DNA from: Collodictyon triciliatum
Taxonomy: Eukaryota; CRuMs
Reading direction: 5' to 3'
Assembly: GCA_043381765.1 (NCBI GenBank)
Contig: JBHJMP010001695.1
Span: 1 to 22,713 of the forward strand
DNA length: 22,713 bases
Position numbers and translations under genes: made by a program. The notes under the pieces were generated by a model. The model was given only the letters and a program-made list of their open reading frames with translations. It had not been told where the DNA came from and made no database searches. Positions 18,917 to 22,713 of this stretch are shown one piece after another. Each line of letters opens with the position of its first letter. The stretch's first letter is position 1.

Positions 18917-19257
18917 AGTCTTTCATAATCTGTTGCGAGTTCAGTTCTTTTGAAGTAAAATAATAAAAATAATAATAATAAAAGAGACTTTTATTTATAA
19001 TTCAAGTTGATTTTAATGATACTAAATTACTTTGGAGTGAGCTATGAACGAATTTGCGTTGCATTTTGCAACTACCTTCCATTTCGTTTTCTCATAAAAT
19101 TTCTCAATAGATTCCTGCATCAAAGTGTATCAACAACCATAAACAGCATCCCGGAGCAGAAGACACCGCACGATAATGTGGGGAAAGAAATACATATGAA
19201 ATCCACTGCGATTGTTGTATCAAGTTCCTATATATACTTCTTTTCTTATTTTTCTTT
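18917..19257. other. 3' region of the WD40 gene with a possible extra last exon
   Basis: AT-rich sequence with AATAAA-type signals at about 18959-18982 (TAATAAAAATAATAATAATAAAA), 40-70 bases past the WD40 stop, as expected for polyadenylation. A less AT-rich island at 19111-19176, preceded by TTTCTCAATAG, is open for 22 codons to a TAA and could be an alternative last exon joined from a GT at 18881. The donor there (GCG|GTCACA) is weak, so I prefer the stop at 18914-18916. Confidence 0.45.
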
Positions 19258-19398
19258 TTAATAATCATGAAGCGCTATCCCTATCCCCGTGATTGCAAAC
19301 ATCCCCAAAACCAACACAAAGAAGACAAGAAAACGGATAAACCCAATCCAACCTCGCTGCCTGATAGAAGACACTGATGCACCAGCACTCCTACCCAT
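19258..19398 (-). CDS. Possible small single-pass membrane protein, 46 residues
   Basis: On the minus strand an ATG at 19398-19396 opens 46 codons ending in TAA at 19260-19258. The product starts MGRSAGASVSSIRQRGW, then has a hydrophobic helix of about 23 residues (FIRFLVFFVLVLGMFAITGI) and a short polar tail ALHDY. A basic N-terminal flank and polar C-terminus give a clean positive-inside topology: N-terminus in the cytosol or matrix, with a short outside tail. The reading frame stands out from the surrounding AT-rich DNA by its more even composition. It could be a complete small gene or the last exon of a longer one, since ATCATAG just upstream of the ATG resembles an acceptor. I do not recognise the family. 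Confidence 0.45.
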   Translation of the reverse strand: MGRSAGASVSSIRQRGWIGFIRFLVFFVLVLGMFAITGIGIALHDY

Positions 19399-19521
19399 GA
19401 CACTATGATTGCCTTTTATTTTATGTTTCCCTCATTCTCTCTGAGATACTCCGAGATAAACAATCACCCTAGAAACAAAACAAAAAAAACAGAAGCAGGG
19501 ACACGGATAGACCGAGTATCA

Positions 19522-19527
19522 TTTATT
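19522..19527 (-). terminator. Candidate poly-A signal for the Sel1-repeat gene
   Basis: TTTATT on the plus strand reads AATAAA on the minus strand, about 190 bases beyond the TGA of the Sel1-repeat gene. It is the nearest exact hexamer I noticed. Cleavage there would separate the gene from the small minus-strand frame at 19258-19398. Confidence 0.3.
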
Positions 19528-19548
19528 GTTGCGTAAATCCGCCCTCAC

Positions 19549-19550
<2 letters not shown>

Positions 19551-19584
<34 letters not shown>
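19551..19584 (+). repeat. (ATC)~11 microsatellite
   Basis: An uninterrupted ATC run in the 3' untranslated region of the minus-strand Sel1-repeat gene (GAT on its own strand). Confidence 0.97.
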
Positions 19585-19715
19585 GTAGGAGCTATATATA
19601 TAAGGGAGAAAAGCGATGCCTTTGACAACACCGCGCTCCCTGCATGCAGTAGGACAGAGCCAAGAAAGGGGGAGCAAGAAAAGAAGCAAAATCGCAGGCC
19701 TCTCATCACCCCGCA

Positions 19716-22325
19716 TCACATGGACACTAGCTTGCGCAAGGCGTCGTCATCGCCCTGGTCGCAGGCGCGCAGATACCAGTGGGCAGCGGCGGAGGCAGAG
19801 ACGGGGACGTCGTGGCCGGCCGCGTGGGCCTCGCCGAGGGCGCGCTGGGAAGGGAGATACCCGTTTGTGGCGGCCATGAGGCACCAGCGCAGCGACTCGC
19901 GGGCGGACTCGACCGTCCAGCGGTTGCGGTAGCAGACATGGAGGTTGCTCTGCGCGACGACGCTGCCCTGCTCGGCGGCCTTGTGGAACCAGCGGATGCC
20001 CTCGCCGACGTTGCGCTCCGTGCCCTGGCCGCGCGCGTAGTAGAAGCCGAGGGTGGACTGGGCGGACGCGTAGCCCTGCTCGGCAGACCGCAGATACCAG
20101 CGGAAGGCCTCCTCCATGTTCTGCTCCACGCCGTGCCCGTTGCCGTAGCACATCCCGAGGTTGCACTGCGCGTACATGTAGCCCTTCTCAGCCGCGCGCC
20201 GGTACCACTCGAAGGACTTGGCCTGGTCCTTGGGCACGCCCACGCCGTTCCAGTACATGTTGCCGATGCTGTTTTGCGCGTGCAGGTTCTGCTGCTGCGC
20301 CGCGCGCATGTACCAGTCGAACGCCTGCGCGTAGTCCTGCCCGACGCCCCGCCCGTGCTCGTACGAGTACGCAAGATTGTCCTGCGCGCTGGCGTTGCCC
20401 TTCTCCGCCGCCGTCCGGAACCAGTGCACCGCCTGCGCGTAGTCCTGCCCGACGCCCCGCCCGTTCTCGAAGCACAGCCCCACGTTGTTCTGCGCGCTCG
20501 CGTTGCCCTTCTCCGCCGCGCGCATGTAGTGCGCAAACGCCTGCCCGTAGTCCTGCCCGACGCCCCGCCCGTGCTCGAAGCAGATCCCCACGTTGTTGAG
20601 CGCGTAGATGCTCCCGTTCTCTGCCGCGCGCATGTACCACCCAAACGCCTGCGCATAGTCCTGCCCGACGCCGTTGCCCTTCTCGTAGCAGATCCCCAGG
20701 TTGTTTTGCGCGTACGAGCTCCCTTGCTCCGCGGCCTTGCGGTACCAGTGGATGGCCTGCGCGTAGTCCTGCCCAACGCCTCGTCCGTGCTCGAAGCATG
20801 ACCCCAGGTTGTTTTGCCCATCCTCGTTGCCTTGCTCCGCGGCCTTGAGATACCACTGAGCCGCCTGTGCGTAGTCCTGCCCAACGCCCCGCCCGTTCTC
20901 GTAGCAGATCCCCACGTTGTAGTACGCACTCGTGTTCTCCTGCAGCGCAGCCTTCAGGAACCAGTGGAAGCCTTGCTCATAGTCCAGCTCCACCCCGACC
21001 CCGTTGTAGTAGCACGTCCCGAGATAGTTTTGCGCGTTGGCGCTGCCTTTGACCACCGCGCGCCGGTACCACAGGATGGCCTGCTTGTCGTCCTTGGGCA
21101 CGCCTTGGCCCTTTTCGTAGCACAGTCCCAGATTGCTCTGCGCGTACGGATCTTGCGCGTCGGCCGCCTGCCGGTACCAGTAGATGGCCTGCGACAGATC
21201 CTGCGGCGTGCCTTCGCCCTTCTCGTAGCAGATCGCAAGGTTGTTTTGTGCAGTGATGTGTCCTTTCTTTGCCGCCCGGGTGAAAAAATCAAACGCCTTG
21301 CCGTAGTTGCGCGCCACTCCTTGTCCGTTCCAGTAGCAGATACCAATCGTGCGCTCCGCATAGATGTTCCCCAAGTGTGCGGACACAAGATAGAACCGGG
21401 CCGCATCCGCATGCTTCTCCTCCAGCAGGTCCAGCAGATAGCCGGTGAGAAAGTGGCATTGAATCGCCATTTGGTCTTCCAGGCTCCCTTCTGCATCAGA
21501 GCCCGGTACTGTGCCTGAAGAGCTACCCTGCAAAGTGTCGCTTTTAGTCGTGTGAGACTCCTTTTCTAGTCTGGCAGGCTTTCCAGGCAGCGGACGAGCG
21601 TCATATCCGGCCTGCACATTCGATAATGTCTGGCCTGGTGGCTCGTCACTGGTTGGCCGTGCAGCCACTGGGGCTGAAGAGTCGAGATTTTCCTTGGCAG
21701 AGAAGCAAACTAGTGGTGTCTGCAATGAGTCTGACGCAAGCTTTGTCTTGGCCTTCGCAAGTCGCGGCGATTGGGCCAAGGGCGATTCCTGCTGCAGACG
21801 AAAGCCCGACTCTGCATCCCCCTCAACAGCAGCAGACGGTACAGAGGCTTCATCATCATGATCATCACCTATGTTTGCTGCGTCGTTGCTTGCAAGAGTC
21901 TCGTCCTCAGAAGGCGGCTCCACTTGGGTCTTTGGCGTGTTTTCTACTGTGTGCTCGGGCCCCAACTCAGCAGCAACCTCGGCCAGCAGCGTCCCAGAAA
22001 GAAGCTCCGGACGCAGAGGAAACTTTGCACAGAGCTTTGCGAGGGCATTGCGTGAGCGGACCAGTGCGTGGGCCGAGCAGGAGCGCGCTTTGTTGTACTG
22101 CTCGTCTACAAGATCTTTTTCTCGCGGGTGGTCGATCAGGGCCGGGCGGTAAAAGTAGATTGCGCGCAGGCAAAGCATGGCCACCACAAAGTCCGGCTCC
22201 AGGCTCAGCAGCGTCTCGAGATCCTTGTGGGCCTCCTCCGCGCGATACTGCGACATGCAAAGCACCGCGGATTCGAGCAGTGCGGTGATTCGTGGATCGG
22301 GCGCTGCGGAGGCTTTGCTGTCCAT
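19716..22325 (-). CDS. Sel1-repeat protein, 869 residues, intronless
   Basis: A single uninterrupted frame runs from ATG (22325-22323) to TGA (19718-19716). Residues 1-120 are helical and TPR-like (SLEPDFVVAMLCLRAIYF), residues 120-280 are disordered and Ser/Glu/Ala-rich, and residues ~321-859 hold about 15 tandem Sel1-like repeats of 36 residues with the consensus AQNNLGxCYExGxGVxxDYxQAxxWYxxAAExG. Sel1 repeats fold as paired helices into a solenoid and act as protein-binding scaffolds, best known in ER-associated degradation (SEL1L/Hrd3) and chitin synthase regulation (Chs4). No signal peptide or membrane helix is visible, so a cytosolic role is more likely than an ER-lumenal one. Repeats 14 and 15 are degenerate and close the array. 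The gene is far more GC-rich than its neighbours, has no intron, and converges on the WD40 gene. The partner and process are unknown. Confidence 0.95.
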   Translation of the reverse strand: MDSKASAAPDPRITALLESAVLCMSQYRAEEAHKDLETLLSLEPDFVVAMLCLRAIYFYRPALIDHPREKDLVDEQYNKARSCSAHALVRSRNALAKLCAKFPLRPELLSGTLLAEVAAELGPEHTVENTPKTQVEPPSEDETLASNDAANIGDDHDDEASVPSAAVEGDAESGFRLQQESPLAQSPRLAKAKTKLASDSLQTPLVCFSAKENLDSSAPVAARPTSDEPPGQTLSNVQAGYDARPLPGKPARLEKESHTTKSDTLQGSSSGTVPGSDAEGSLEDQMAIQCHFLTGYLLDLLEEKHADAARFYLVSAHLGNIYAERTIGICYWNGQGVARNYGKAFDFFTRAAKKGHITAQNNLAICYEKGEGTPQDLSQAIYWYRQAADAQDPYAQSNLGLCYEKGQGVPKDDKQAILWYRRAVVKGSANAQNYLGTCYYNGVGVELDYEQGFHWFLKAALQENTSAYYNVGICYENGRGVGQDYAQAAQWYLKAAEQGNEDGQNNLGSCFEHGRGVGQDYAQAIHWYRKAAEQGSSYAQNNLGICYEKGNGVGQDYAQAFGWYMRAAENGSIYALNNVGICFEHGRGVGQDYGQAFAHYMRAAEKGNASAQNNVGLCFENGRGVGQDYAQAVHWFRTAAEKGNASAQDNLAYSYEHGRGVGQDYAQAFDWYMRAAQQQNLHAQNSIGNMYWNGVGVPKDQAKSFEWYRRAAEKGYMYAQCNLGMCYGNGHGVEQNMEEAFRWYLRSAEQGYASAQSTLGFYYARGQGTERNVGEGIRWFHKAAEQGSVVAQSNLHVCYRNRWTVESARESLRWCLMAATNGYLPSQRALGEAHAAGHDVPVSASAAAHWYLRACDQGDDDALRKLVSM
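20286..20933 (-). repeat. Homogenised block of six Sel1 units (108-base DNA repeat)
   Basis: Repeats 5-10 share the core GVGQDYxQA almost without change. At the DNA level the segment GCGTAGTCCTGCCCGACGCC (plus strand) recurs with few differences every 108 bases. The units outside this block vary much more. This points to recent duplication or gene conversion within the array. Confidence 0.85.
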
Positions 22326-22654
22326 GTTTTCCCTCGCCGGTGGGTTTCCTTGGTCGTGGGTCTGCGATCGTATTTGTTCCTTGGTGGCTGTGCGGTTTTC
22401 TGTTTGCGTTTCAATTTGTCTTCCTCTACGTTGTTGTTGTTATTTTTTTTGTGGTTTTTTTGTGGTTTTTTTGGTTTTTTTGGTTTTTTTTCCTTTATTC
22501 GATTCAAAGTGTAGCGTTTGTTTTATGTTTTATGTTTGTTGTTTTATGTTTTATGTTTGTTGTTTGTTGTTTGTTGTTTGTTGTTTGTTGTTTTTTGTTT
22601 GTTGTTTTTTGTTTTTTTGTTTTTTTGTTTTTTTTATTTTTTTTTTGTTTTTTT

Positions 22655-22713
<59 letters not shown>
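22326..22713. other. Upstream region of the Sel1-repeat gene and T-rich window end
   Basis: The first ~110 bases upstream of the ATG are mixed in composition and could hold the 5' leader. From about 22431 the plus strand is nearly all T and G, with repeats of TTTTATG and TTTGTTG (22520-22600), ending in an uninterrupted run of 58 T (22656-22713). I recognise no TATA box. The repeat is not a known telomere motif. Confidence 0.5.

Noticed and set aside
20286-20933. Regularly spaced near-identical DNA segments resembling a CRISPR array
   Set aside because: The period (108 bases) equals 36 codons, and the segments encode Sel1 units in one frame. The intervening sequence is coding, not spacer.
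19727-21518. Long open frames on both strands overlapping the Sel1-repeat gene (up to 400 codons)
   Set aside because: GC-rich repetitive DNA with few A/T-rich stop codons gives long shadow frames. Only the 869-residue frame matches a known fold.

Overview
The window is nuclear DNA of a eukaryote, most likely a free-living protist, rather than prokaryotic DNA. Three of the four large genes are cut by many short GT-AG introns (58-327 bases in the first gene), the standard genetic code holds in every reading frame I could follow (stops TGA, TAA, TAG and TGA), and introns and spacers are AT-rich and full of microsatellites. I cannot place it more closely from sequence alone. The gene content would fit an amoebozoan, a rhizarian or an early opisthokont relative.

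Layout. (1) 124-8275, plus strand: a reconstructed gene of about 31 exons encoding about 1,402 residues. It has a disordered coiled-coil/IQ-like N-terminus, a Dbl-homology (RhoGEF) domain, a PH domain, ankyrin repeats, a PH-GRAM domain and a myotubularin lipid phosphatase with an intact HCSDGWDRT active-site loop. This is the most unusual gene here. (2) 8994-13024, plus strand: mitochondrial propionyl-CoA carboxylase beta chain (PCCB), 18 exons, 540 residues, essentially full length. (3) 13854-18916, plus strand: a WD40-repeat protein with a long charged, low-complexity N-terminus. A run of 341 N bases sits in one intron, and the reading phase does not match across it, so at least one exon is missing from view. 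(4) 19258-19398, minus strand: a possible 46-residue single-pass membrane protein. (5) 19716-22325, minus strand: an intronless, strikingly GC-rich gene for an 869-residue Sel1-repeat protein with about 15 repeats, convergent with the WD40 gene.

The genes do not form a pathway. The tandem plus-strand genes are separate transcription units with 0.7-0.8 kb spacers. Within the first gene the domains suggest one protein that couples Rho-type GTPase control to removal of the 3-phosphate from PI3P/PI(3,5)P2. The window starts with 27 A and ends with 58 T, probably assembly breaks at homopolymers. All exon borders were worked out by hand from splice consensus, phase agreement and family similarity. 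They have not been checked against transcripts.
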